Source: Bacteroidota bacterium (GTDB lineage Bacteria > Bacteroidota > Bacteroidia > 2-12-FULL-35-15). From it: DNA of 8,843 nt. Shown in pieces: positions 1-6,864 of this stretch. The stretch lies in assembly GCA_026391935.1 (NCBI GenBank), contig JAPLDC010000062.1, forward strand, positions 7,722 through 16,564, in the 5' to 3' direction. The notes under the pieces are model-generated. The model was not told the DNA's origin and ran no database searches. It saw nothing but the letters and a program-made list of their open reading frames with translations. The position numbers were made by a program, and so were the translations under genes. Numbering within the stretch: the stretch's first letter is position 1; each line of letters begins with the position of its first letter.

Positions 1-5
1 TTATA

Positions 6-411
6 TTACTCTTCCTGATTGATGTTTACTAATCTTTTAAATTTGACCCCTTGTGGAGTAAAGTTTATGAGTAGATCTAGTTTATAATTACTCAACTTTA
101 GATAATTTACTACTTGATCTATATGGGTTTTAGTAAATGTTTCGTCTTTTTTTAATTCAACAATAATTTTGTTATCGACAGAAAAGTCTAAAAAGCCTCT
201 TCCTATTACTTTTTCCTTAAATTTCAAGGGGTAATATTCCTGTTCCTTAAAATTGTTTCTTTTCTACAAATATCGCAGCCAATGCTCTTTGATAAATTTT
301 TTCTGTATGCCCAGGCCCTAGTTCATTAAAAACTTCATAGGCGCATCCAACTAAAATAAAACTTAATTCTGGATAAACTAAGTCAGTTCTCTTAAGCATA
401 CTAATTGTCAT
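6..411 (-). pseudogene. GxxExxY family protein (PDDEXK_3), frameshifted
   Basis: This gene is read in two frames. From ATG at 411 (alternative ATG at 399), 54 residues run to a TAA at 247-249. They contain the family signature as GHTEKIY (G34, E37, Y40). The second frame takes over at about 248 and continues as KEQEYYPLKFKEK to a TAA at 6-8. It carries a PDDEXK-like core: D75 in FLDF, then E85-x-K87 in VELKK (numbering of the repaired protein). Removing one T from the TTTT run (AAAA on the plus strand, 249-252) joins both parts into about 134 residues, close to the family's usual length. GxxExxY proteins are widespread in Bacteroidota and resemble restriction-type nucleases by fold, but their cellular role is not established. 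The gene lies 115 bases past the end of panB on the same strand; I see no clear promoter of its own. The catalytic-like residues are intact, so the frameshift is either recent or a sequencing error. Confidence 0.85.
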
Positions 412-526
412 AAATTAAATTTTTAAATTTAACGGAGTAGACTTTTAGTATTTCTATTTTTGTTCGCTTTGCATTTCGTGTTTTTCGTAAAAAATTCTTA
501 ATTCGTTGGAGTCTGAGTGATCGCAG

Positions 527-1342
527 CTAGTACTGTTCATTGCTATTAGGGAAATCTTTTGATTTAACATCTTTGATATAATTACCAACAGCACCTTTTA
601 TGTCATCATATAAATTAAGGTAACGTCTTAAAAAACGTGGGTTAAATTCATTATTCAATCCAACCATATCGTGGAAAACTAATACTTGTCCATCCACTCC
701 ACCACCTGCACCAATGCCAATCACTGGAATGGTAATTGACTTAGCTACCGTTTCAGCTAATTTTGCTGGAATTTTTTCCAACACTAAAGCAAAACATCCG
801 GCTTTCTCTAAAATTAGAGCATCATCGATTAATCTTTGCGCTTCTTCTTCCTCCTGTGCGCGGACATTATATGTTCCAAATTTATATATACTTTGAGGCG
901 TTAATCCCAAATGACCCATCACAGGTATTCCCGCTGTTAAAATACGTTCAACAGATTCCTTGACCTCTCTTCCGCCTTCCATTTTTACAGCATGAGCGCC
1001 ACTTTCTTTCATTATCCGGATAGCACTATTTAATGCTTCCTTCGAATTTCCTTGATAGGTCCCAAATGGAAGATCAACAACAATTAATGCACGGTTGACA
1101 GCTCGAACAACTGATGAAGCGTGGTAGATCATTTGGTCCAATGTGATTGGTAAAGTAGTTTCGTGTCCTGCCATCACGTTGGAGGCCGAATCCCCTACTA
1201 AGATAACATCGATACCGGCATGATCAACTATTTTTGCCATTGTATAGTCATATGCCGTTAGCATTGATATTTTTTCACCTTTGTTTTTCATTTCATGTAA
1301 AACATTTGTGGTGACTTTTTTTACTTCTTTGTGTGTCGACAT
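527..1342 (-). CDS. panB: 3-methyl-2-oxobutanoate hydroxymethyltransferase (ketopantoate hydroxymethyltransferase)
   Basis: PanB transfers a hydroxymethyl group from 5,10-methylene-tetrahydrofolate to 2-oxoisovalerate, giving ketopantoate, the first committed step of pantothenate and coenzyme A synthesis in the cytoplasm. The 271-residue protein has the usual length and a complete set of TIM-barrel motifs: MLTAYDY (27-33), VGDSASNVMAGHETT (49-63), VVDLPFGTYQ (88-97), VKMEGG (119-124), MGHLGLTPQ (142-150), LVLEKIP (186-192) and IPVIGIGAGGGVDGQ (205-219). By family comparison D51, D90 and E122 bind the magnesium ion and E189 is the catalytic acid/base. The ATG at 1342 gives a short lead-in before the first motif, as in homologues. 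It ends in TAG. It is divergent from the lipoprotein gene at 1585, and no other pan gene is visible in the window, so it does not sit in a local panBC cluster here. I see no convincing terminator after it. Confidence 0.97.
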   Translation of the reverse strand: MSTHKEVKKVTTNVLHEMKNKGEKISMLTAYDYTMAKIVDHAGIDVILVGDSASNVMAGHETTLPITLDQMIYHASSVVRAVNRALIVVDLPFGTYQGNSKEALNSAIRIMKESGAHAVKMEGGREVKESVERILTAGIPVMGHLGLTPQSIYKFGTYNVRAQEEEEAQRLIDDALILEKAGCFALVLEKIPAKLAETVAKSITIPVIGIGAGGGVDGQVLVFHDMVGLNNEFNPRFLRRYLNLYDDIKGAVGNYIKDVKSKDFPNSNEQY

Positions 1343-1435
1343 AATGTAAAATCGTTGAATTTTAGAATTTTCAGGAATGAACCAAAATCAATTGTAAGCA
1401 ACCTGCATTTCTTGATTTCTTCAAATGAAGAGTAG

Positions 1436-1443
1436 CAAAATTA
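1436..1443 (-). promoter_or_regulatory. possible -7 element upstream of panB
   Basis: On the minus strand this reads TAATTTTG, an exact match to the Bacteroidota -7 consensus TAnnTTTG. It is about 95 bases before the panB start. There is no TTG at the expected 17-23 base spacing upstream, so this is a half-supported promoter; in such AT-rich DNA the motif can occur by chance. Confidence 0.3.
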
Positions 1444-1551
1444 CAAATTGTTTTCGGGATTCCATTTTTAAAAAATATTCTATGTTCTCTGCCGTTTATT
1501 GACGGAAACCTACCGTCTGAAAAATTGTTAGATTTAAACCGTAATTATTAA

Positions 1552-1559
1552 TACTTTTG
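1552..1559 (+). promoter_or_regulatory. possible -7 element for the lipoprotein gene
   Basis: The sequence TACTTTTG matches TAnnTTTG exactly and ends 25 bases before the TTG start at 1585. The nearest upstream TTG (1525-1527) is 24 bases away, a little longer than the usual 17-23 base spacer. A transcript starting near 1565 would have a leader of about 20 bases, which suits the TTG start chosen for the gene. Confidence 0.4.
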
Positions 1560-1584
1560 TAAACCATAATTAAAAACGAATACT

Positions 1585-2637
1585 TTGAAAAGAATTATTT
1601 TTTGCTCGATTTTGTTTGGTACGTTATTGTTTTCTGCTTGTAGCACCGATTTGGATGTTATTGGAAATTATAAAGAAACAATCGTTGTATACGGTTTGTT
1701 GGATCAAGCTCAGGATACACAATATGTTAAGATCAATAAGGCCTTTTTAGGTGCCGGAGATGCATATGTGTATGCTCAAGTAAAGGATTCTACACAATTT
1801 GTTAACGCACTTTCTGTAGAATTAAGGAGAATAAAAAATGGAGTGCAGCTTGGTGCAACCATCTTATTGTCGCCAACAAACAAGCCTAAAGATCCCGGTA
1901 TTTTTTATTCGGCTGATCAGGCGAATGCTATTTATTCTTTTAGCGCTGTTGAATACCCTCTTCATACAGATAGTGAATATGAACTTACTGTCAGAAATAA
2001 CGAAACAGGAACAGTTGTTACTTCAAAAACATCGTTGATCTCTGATATAACAGGTTTTACAACTCCAACTCCTTCCGGATCATCTTTTAGTTTTGTTCTT
2101 GAAGGTTATTATCCGAATTATCCTTTCAATATTGTATGGAACAGTGCGAAAAATGCAAGGATTTATCAGGCAATCATTCGTTTGAATTATACAGATTCTC
2201 TTTCCACTGGTCAAAATGTGGCGCATGTGGTTGATTACACCTTACCATCGCTTAAAACTTTAGATATTAATGCAATGACTCCAGAAGTAATGGAGGTTGA
2301 TACTAAAGGTCGTGATTTTTATAAATATATTGGAAACACCCTCTCTGATTATACGGGATTAGTTCAGCGTAAAGCTGGGAATGTCGATTTAATGTTAGTT
2401 GCAGGCTCCGATGAATTAAGTACATTTATTGATGTAAACACCCCATCAACCGGCATCATTCAAGAACGTCCTGAGTATACTAATATAACGAACGGACTTG
2501 GATTGTTTTCTGCCCGATTGAACAGAGCTCCTGAATCACGCCCTTTATCGGCTGTTTCTTGGGATTCTTTAGCATGTGGACAATATACAAAGAAATTGAA
2601 GTTTGTAAATGCCGCGGGAGTTCATCCTTGTTTATAA
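1585..2637 (+). CDS. putative lipoprotein, DUF4249-like, function unknown
   Basis: This is a 350-residue exported lipoprotein of no established function. It starts at TTG: an in-frame TAA lies at 1567-1569, no ATG occurs before the signal peptide, and translation from TTG yields a signal of typical form (KR, then a hydrophobic run) ending in the lipobox LFSAC with Cys19 as the lipidation site. After the Cys come STDLD and a segment IVVYGLLD...YVKINKAFL, followed by beta-rich, Ser/Thr-rich sequence without membrane segments. Near the end is TNITNGLGLFSARLN (N303 begins NGLGLF). Both segments resemble the DUF4249 pattern seen in the lipoprotein at the right edge of the window, so I infer an anchored, Ig/beta-sandwich-type envelope protein. 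The family assignment is inference. It stands alone between a divergent panB and a terminator at 2661-2690. Confidence 0.85.
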   Translation: MKRIIFCSILFGTLLFSACSTDLDVIGNYKETIVVYGLLDQAQDTQYVKINKAFLGAGDAYVYAQVKDSTQFVNALSVELRRIKNGVQLGATILLSPTNKPKDPGIFYSADQANAIYSFSAVEYPLHTDSEYELTVRNNETGTVVTSKTSLISDITGFTTPTPSGSSFSFVLEGYYPNYPFNIVWNSAKNARIYQAIIRLNYTDSLSTGQNVAHVVDYTLPSLKTLDINAMTPEVMEVDTKGRDFYKYIGNTLSDYTGLVQRKAGNVDLMLVAGSDELSTFIDVNTPSTGIIQERPEYTNITNGLGLFSARLNRAPESRPLSAVSWDSLACGQYTKKLKFVNAAGVHPCL

Positions 2638-2660
2638 TCTGACTCTTTGTCATAAATATT

Positions 2661-2690
2661 AGCGCCTTTTTGAATAAGGGCGCTTTTTTT
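2661..2690 (+). terminator. rho-independent terminator after the lipoprotein gene
   Basis: Arms AGCGCC (2661-2666) and GGCGCT (2679-2684) form a GC-rich stem. It can be extended inward by TT/AA with one bulged G. A T-run to 2690 follows. It lies 23 bases past the lipoprotein stop and separates that gene from dnaK. Confidence 0.85.
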
Positions 2691-2727
2691 ATGTCATTAT
2701 TTCCCCTTATTTCCATTGGCATAATCA

Positions 2728-2758
2728 TTGAAAATGGCAATCATGTATAATAAAATTG
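2728..2758 (+). promoter_or_regulatory. candidate dnaK promoter
   Basis: TTG at 2728-2730 is followed after 20 bases by TAAAATTG (2751-2758), which matches TAnnTTTG at all but one position. The spacing is right for a Bacteroidota housekeeping promoter, and it would give a leader of about 18 bases. No CIRCE inverted repeat (the HrcA operator) is visible between 2638 and 2781, so heat control by HrcA is not supported here. Confidence 0.45.
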
Positions 2759-2781
2759 TAAAAACTAAATTCTAAATAATT

Positions 2782-4689
2782 ATGAGTAAAATAATCGGTA
2801 TTGACTTAGGAACAACAAATTCATGTGTTTCGGTTATGGAAGGTAACGAGCCTGTTGTAATTCCAAACAGCGAAGGTAAGCGTACAACTCCTTCAATTGT
2901 TGCATTTGTTGAAGGCGGTGAGCGTAAAGTTGGCGACCCTGCTAAACGTCAGGCAATCACAAATCCGACAAAAACAATCTATTCCATTAAACGTTTTATG
3001 GGACATACTTTTGACGAAGTTTCGAAAGAGGCTACACGCGTTCCATATAAAGTTGTTAAAGGTGATAATAATACGCCTCGTGTAGAAATAGATGACAGAA
3101 AATATACTGCTCAGGAAATTTCTGCAATCATTCTTCAGAAAATGAAAAAAACTGCTGAAGATTATCTTGGACACGAAGTGACAGATGCTGTTATTACTGT
3201 TCCTGCATATTTTAACGATGCTCAACGTCAGGCTACGAAAGAAGCCGGAGAAATTGCCGGATTAAAAGTGAAACGTATCATCAACGAACCTACTGCTGCT
3301 GCCTTAGCTTATGGCTTAGATAAAAGAGGTAAGGAAATGAAGATCGTAGTATTTGACTGTGGTGGTGGAACGCATGACGTTTCGGTTCTTGAGCTAGGTG
3401 ATGGTGTATTTGAAGTGAAATCTACTGATGGTGATACACACTAAGGTGGAGATGATTTCGATCACAAGATCATTGATTGGTTGGTAACAGAATTCAAATC
3501 AGAAAATGGTGGTTTGGATCTTTCAAAAGACCCAATGGCTTTGCAACGTTTGAAAGAAGCTGCTGAAAAAGCAAAAATTGAATTATCAAGCACAGCTTCA
3601 ACTGAAATTAATTTACCTTATATCATGCCTGTTGATGGTATTCCAAAACACTTGGTACGTACCTTAACAAAAGCAAAATTTGAGCAATTGGTGGATGACT
3701 TGATCAAACGTACCATCGAACCTTGTAAATCAGCATTGAAAAATGCAGGATTACAAACTTCGGATATTGATGAAATTATTTTGGTAGGAGGTTCAACTCG
3801 TATTCCTGCAATTGTTGATGCTGTACAAAAATTCTTTGGTAAGGCGCCTTCTAAAGGTGTTAACCCGGATGAGGTTGTTGCGATCGGTGCAGCAATTCAA
3901 GGTGGTGTATTGACCGGAGAAGTTAAAGATGTATTGTTATTGGATGTAACTCCATTATCATTAGGTATCGAAACAATGGGTGGCGTATTCACAAAATTAA
4001 TTGAATCGAACACAACCATTCCTACAAAAAAATCAGAGACATTCTCTACTGCAAGTGATAATCAGCCTTCTGTACAAATTGTTGTATATCAGGGAGAGCG
4101 TTCAATGGCACGTGACAACCGTAAGTTAGGTGAATTTAATTTAGATGGAATTCCTCCTGCACCACGAGGTGTGCCTCAAGTTGAAGTAACATTCGATATT
4201 GATGCAAATGGAATATTACAAGTATCTGCAAAAGATAAAGCGACAGGGAAATCTCATAACATTCGTATCGAAGCAAAATCCGGATTGAGTGATGAAGAGA
4301 TCAAACGTATGAAAGCGGATGCTGATGCAAATGCTGAATCTGATAAAAAAGCAAAAGAAGAAACAGAAAAAGTGAATGCTGCAGATTCTATGATCTTTCA
4401 AACAGAAAAGCAATTGAAAGAATATGGAGAAAAAATTCCAGCAGAGAAAAAGACTGTAATTGAATCCGCATTGGCAGAATTAAAAACTGCTCATGGTGCA
4501 CGTGATATTGCAGGAATAGATGCTTCATTGGAAAAATTAAATGCAGGATGGCAAGCCGCTTCTCAAGATATGTATAGTGCTCAACAAGGTGCTGAAGGGA
4601 ACGGCCAGGCAAATGGCGAACCGCAGGCAAAAGCGGATAGCGAAGTTACTGATGTTGATTTCGAAGAAGTGAAAGACGAGAAAAAATAG
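2782..4689 (+). pseudogene. dnaK: chaperone DnaK (Hsp70), full length but with an in-frame stop at codon 221
   Basis: DnaK is the ATP-dependent cytoplasmic Hsp70 chaperone that works with DnaJ and GrpE. The frame encodes 635 codons, the normal length. The nucleotide-binding domain shows IDLGTTNS (7-14), K70 in YSIKRFMG, VITVPAYFND (137-146), DCGGGTHD (192-199) and VGGSTRIP (335-342). The linker VLLLDVTP (384-391) leads to the substrate-binding domain, and a charged helical lid ends in the canonical TDVDFEEVKDEKK tail. Codon 221 is TAA (3442-3444), exactly where homologues read Leu in GDTHLGGDDFD; one change, TTA to TAA at 3443, explains it. The product as read would be 220 residues, half a nucleotide-binding domain and non-functional. 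The next TTG (3481) could only give a headless fragment. Everything after the stop is conserved, so a sequence error or very recent mutation is likelier than decay. No grpE or dnaJ is adjacent. Confidence 0.95.
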
Positions 4690-4716
4690 TTTTTTTAGTT
4701 TGTGATTTGTTAAAGG

Positions 4717-4748
4717 CGCTCCGTAATTTTATATGCGGAGCGTTTTTT
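4717..4748 (+). terminator. rho-independent terminator of dnaK
   Basis: A perfect 7-bp stem pairs CGCTCCG (4717-4723) with CGGAGCG (4736-4742) and is followed by six Ts (4743-4748). It lies 27 bases past the dnaK stop, and its T-run overlaps the stop codon of the convergent hydrolase gene (4747-4749). On the opposite strand the stem is followed only by a poor T-run, so it mainly serves dnaK. Confidence 0.88.
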
Positions 4749-5571
4749 ATTTGATCAACTCAACAAATCGTTTTACAAATTCACCTTTATATAATTGACT
4801 CGATTGCATGTGTCCGCCTTTCACTTCCCAAAATTCTTTTGGTGCAATTGCTTTGTCGAATAATTCTTTACCCATATAAAAAGGACACGTTTGATCTTCT
4901 GTACTATGTATAATTAATTTCGGAATGATGATCTTATCAATTTCATCAATAGCATTGTATTTACTTGGCACCAACATTTTTGTTAAGAATTTTGGAGCGC
5001 CACTTTTTTTTCCGACGTAAACAGCCATTCGCTCATGTCCGGTAAACGCACCTTCTATGACCAAGGCGTCAATTAATTTTTGTTCCCTGGCGGCTACCAC
5101 AACTGCTAAATGTCCGCCCAAAGATTGACCGAATAAGATCAGTTTGGTGTTTTTTACATCTTCGCGTTGTTTGATATAATGCAAAGCAGCGATCCCATCA
5201 GCCAACACATTTTCTTGTGAAACCTTTCCTTGCGATTTTCCAAATCCTTCATAATCAAAAACCATTACCTGAAATCCGGCTTTAATAAGCGAATCAGAAA
5301 ATTGAAATTGATAAGAGATGTTTGCCGCATTTCCATGAAAATGTAAAACGGTGCCGATAACATTTTTATTTTTTGGTTTGAAGAACCAACCGTTTAAATT
5401 ATTTCCATTCGCCGTTTTGAAATTTATTTCTTCTACTGAATACCTTGTTGTGTCCGGATAATATTTAAATTCTTTATAGGGTTCATAAAAAAATGCAGAG
5501 GTGCTGCAGGAGCAAATGGTGATGATAAGTAGTAAAAATGGAAAATATTTTTTTGAATTAGTTGTTTTCAT
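4747..5571 (-). CDS. alpha/beta hydrolase, putative lipoprotein (Bem46/ABHD13-like serine hydrolase)
   Basis: This is a 274-residue alpha/beta-fold hydrolase. Visible elements in order: oxyanion-loop motif HFHGNAAN (77-84), a conserved FDYEGFGKSQG (105-115), nucleophile elbow GQSLGG (148-153, Ser150), the acid in HSTEDQTCP (D226), and the catalytic His in KGGH (H254). The triad is therefore complete. The order and wording resemble the Bem46/ABHD13 type of uncharacterised esterase-like hydrolases; the substrate cannot be told. The N-terminus is basic then hydrophobic (about residues 9-19) and ends in ICSCS, giving a plausible lipidation Cys at 22, though the position -2 Cys is unusual for a lipobox. 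It is probably anchored in the cell envelope. It is monocistronic: convergent with dnaK and divergent from the cold shock gene, with an ATG at 5571 that fits the signal peptide. Confidence 0.92.
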   Translation of the reverse strand: MKTTNSKKYFPFLLLIITICSCSTSAFFYEPYKEFKYYPDTTRYSVEEINFKTANGNNLNGWFFKPKNKNVIGTVLHFHGNAANISYQFQFSDSLIKAGFQVMVFDYEGFGKSQGKVSQENVLADGIAALHYIKQREDVKNTKLILFGQSLGGHLAVVVAAREQKLIDALVIEGAFTGHERMAVYVGKKSGAPKFLTKMLVPSKYNAIDEIDKIIIPKLIIHSTEDQTCPFYMGKELFDKAIAPKEFWEVKGGHMQSSQLYKGEFVKRFVELIK

Positions 5572-5619
5572 TTCTAGTAATTAAATTTTTATTTTTTATA
5601 AATATTAATGTGCGTTATT

Positions 5620-5650
5620 CAAATTTGATAGTTGTTATAGGACATTTCAA
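5620..5650 (-). promoter_or_regulatory. candidate promoter of the hydrolase gene
   Basis: On the minus strand, TTG (plus-strand CAA, 5648-5650) is followed after 20 bases by CAAATTTG (5620-5627), one mismatch from TAnnTTTG. It would give a leader of about 40 bases. The -7 element is imperfect, so support is modest. Confidence 0.3.
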
Positions 5651-5698
5651 TAAAAAATAATATGACATGAATCATGAAATCAATTATAGAAATAAATA

Positions 5699-5729
5699 TT
5701 TGATTTGCAATTTAAGTGTTGTATATTTG
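5699..5729 (+). promoter_or_regulatory. promoter of the cold shock protein gene
   Basis: TTTG at 5699-5702, a 19-base spacer and TATATTTG at 5722-5729 match both elements of the Bacteroidota housekeeping promoter (TTTG / TAnnTTTG) exactly. Transcription would start near 5735, leaving a leader of about 25 AT-rich bases. The leader is too short for the long structured 5' region seen on E. coli cspA. Confidence 0.7.
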
Positions 5730-5760
5730 TTTTAGTATTAATTAATAATTTTTAAATTTA

Positions 5761-5952
5761 ATGAAAACAGGTACAGTAAAATTTTTCAACGTTTCAAAAG
5801 GATTCGGTTTTATCACAGTAGATGGTACTAATCAGGAATTATTCGTTCACGTTACAGGTTTGGTTGACCAAATCCGTGATGGCGACAAAGTAACTTTTGA
5901 TGAGTCTGAAGGTAAAAAAGGTTTAAATGCAGTAAATGTGAAAAAAGCATAA
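5761..5952 (+). CDS. cold shock protein (CspA family)
   Basis: A 63-residue single cold shock domain, a five-stranded OB-fold that binds single-stranded RNA and DNA and acts as an RNA chaperone. The RNP1 motif is KGFGFI (13-18) and RNP2 is LFVHVT (27-32). The first strand reads TGTVKFFN with the usual aromatic residues, and the C-terminal strand KGLNAVNVKKA is typical. FVHV replaces the FVHF of E. coli CspA; I recall this variant as common in Bacteroidota homologues. The length is slightly below the 66-70 residues of proteobacterial Csp proteins. The ATG at 5761 directly precedes the conserved first strand. The gene has its own strong promoter (5699-5729) and terminator (5974-6010), so it is monocistronic. 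Whether it is induced by cold cannot be told from the sequence. Confidence 0.96.
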   Translation: MKTGTVKFFNVSKGFGFITVDGTNQELFVHVTGLVDQIRDGDKVTFDESEGKKGLNAVNVKKA

Positions 5953-5973
5953 TTGTAAAAAAACATTTTTAAC

Positions 5974-6010
5974 AAAAAAAACATCATGCCTCAGGTATGA
6001 TGTTTTTTTT
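5974..6010. terminator. bidirectional rho-independent terminator
   Basis: The arms CATCATGCC (5982-5990) and GGTATGATG (5994-6002) pair over nine positions with one G-T wobble around a TCA loop. Eight As lie to the left (5974-5981) and eight Ts to the right (6003-6010), so the hairpin has a U-tract on both strands. It lies between the convergent cold shock gene (stop 5952) and the MORN_2 gene (stop 6023) and can end both transcripts. Confidence 0.92.
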
Positions 6011-6022
6011 GTTTTGAAATAT

Positions 6023-6751
6023 TTAGTCTGTCACTTCTTCTCCATTTACCCATTTGTGTTCAGTAACTTTTCCACTCTCGTCATATTCTTTCCATAGCCC
6101 GTCTTTTTGATAGTCACTGACTAATTTGCTATATTTCATAGGACCTTCCGCTTTGATATTCCCATTTTCGTAATATTCTTTTTTCGAATAGAGCTTTTTC
6201 TTCAAATCGGTAATCTCAAATATTTCCTGAGGCTTGCCATCTTCTGCATAGGATTTCCGCATAATGACGTATTCCATGTTTTTCGAATTCTCCTCCGTAT
6301 ATTCTATTTGTCCGTTAGGATAATAGTCTGTCCAGATTTGCGGACTGCCATCATAATAGGTTATGTTTGATTTTAATTTTCCATCGGGGAAAAACAGTTG
6401 AAGATTACAAACTTTAAATTCAACCAGTTTAAATGAGCGCTCTACATTACCATTCGAATAAAAATTCTTATAAGTTTTTAAATGTCCGTCCTCATAAAAT
6501 CCCTTGTGAAGTATATTGCCATTTTCGTAGGTATCTTCCATCCAACCCTGGCAGGCATATCCTTTTTTATCGTTTCTGACAGAATCACCGCCGGTAAAAA
6601 AATTCAATTTTTCATACATGGCAATACCGTATACAGGATCAACCACTTTTGCTTCATTGTATTTTACGGGAGTAGGAATTTGTCCGAAAAACTGTGCAAA
6701 CGATAGTTTAATAGAGATGGTAAGGAAAAATAGAAATAGTAGTTTTTTCAT
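6023..6751 (-). CDS. exported MORN_2-repeat protein (YwqK family antitoxin-like), function unknown
   Basis: The 242-residue protein opens with a clear signal peptide: MKK, a hydrophobic stretch and SFAQ, with likely cleavage at or near residues 19-20. The rest carries degenerate MORN_2-type repeats (PF07661) of the form Y-x-N/D-G-x-x-x: YENGN (75), YEDGHLK (86), YSNGNVE (98), FPDGKLK (121), YYDGS (132), YPNGQIE (144), YYENGNIK (193) and YDESGKV (223). Such proteins are often labelled YwqK family antitoxin, but that name comes from a Bacillus homologue and no toxin gene is nearby; in Bacteroidota many are secreted proteins of unknown role. The frame is open up to an ATG at 6886, but I chose ATG 6751. 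It starts the signal peptide directly, and the extra 45 residues would overlap both a promoter motif (6809-6816) and the hairpin after trxB. Confidence 0.88.
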   Translation of the reverse strand: MKKLLFLFFLTISIKLSFAQFFGQIPTPVKYNEAKVVDPVYGIAMYEKLNFFTGGDSVRNDKKGYACQGWMEDTYENGNILHKGFYEDGHLKTYKNFYSNGNVERSFKLVEFKVCNLQLFFPDGKLKSNITYYDGSPQIWTDYYPNGQIEYTEENSKNMEYVIMRKSYAEDGKPQEIFEITDLKKKLYSKKEYYENGNIKAEGPMKYSKLVSDYQKDGLWKEYDESGKVTEHKWVNGEEVTD

Positions 6752-6808
6752 TAATTCGTGATCATTGACCTTATAGAATGTGAATATAAAAAAAAAGACG
6801 ATTCGAAA

Positions 6809-6816
6809 CAAAATTA
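6809..6816 (-). promoter_or_regulatory. possible -7 element for the MORN_2 gene
   Basis: On the minus strand this reads TAATTTTG, an exact TAnnTTTG match, 57 bases before the start at 6751. No TTG lies at the expected spacing upstream. It supports transcription independent of trxB and the downstream start codon for the MORN_2 gene. Confidence 0.35.
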
Positions 6817-6864
6817 TACAGGTAATTTTGCGAAGAATTGATTGGAAGGAGATTGGAAAATATT

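Noticed and set aside
412..526. A terminator for panB or a promoter for the GxxExxY gene
   Set aside because: The stretch is AT-rich with no stable hairpin followed by a T-run and no TAnnTTTG motif on the minus strand.
2480..2740. 86-residue minus-strand reading frame across the end of the lipoprotein gene
   Set aside because: It runs antisense through conserved lipoprotein coding sequence and through the terminator hairpin, and its product resembles nothing recognisable.
2638..2781. CIRCE operator for HrcA control of dnaK
   Set aside because: No TTAGCACTC / GAGTGCTAA inverted repeat is present between the lipoprotein stop and the dnaK start.
2893..3225. 110-residue minus-strand reading frame inside dnaK
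   Set aside because: It is antisense to the highly conserved nucleotide-binding domain and has a low-complexity, Phe/Asn/Ile-rich composition typical of a shadow frame.
3442..3444. Reassignment of TAA as a sense codon
   Set aside because: TAA ends the lipoprotein, hydrolase, cold shock, MORN_2, trxB and GxxExxY frames at sensible C-termini, so the code looks standard.
3481..4689. A separate functional gene starting at TTG 3481 after the dnaK stop
   Set aside because: It is simply the continuation of dnaK; it begins in the middle of the nucleotide-binding domain and has no promoter or start context of its own.
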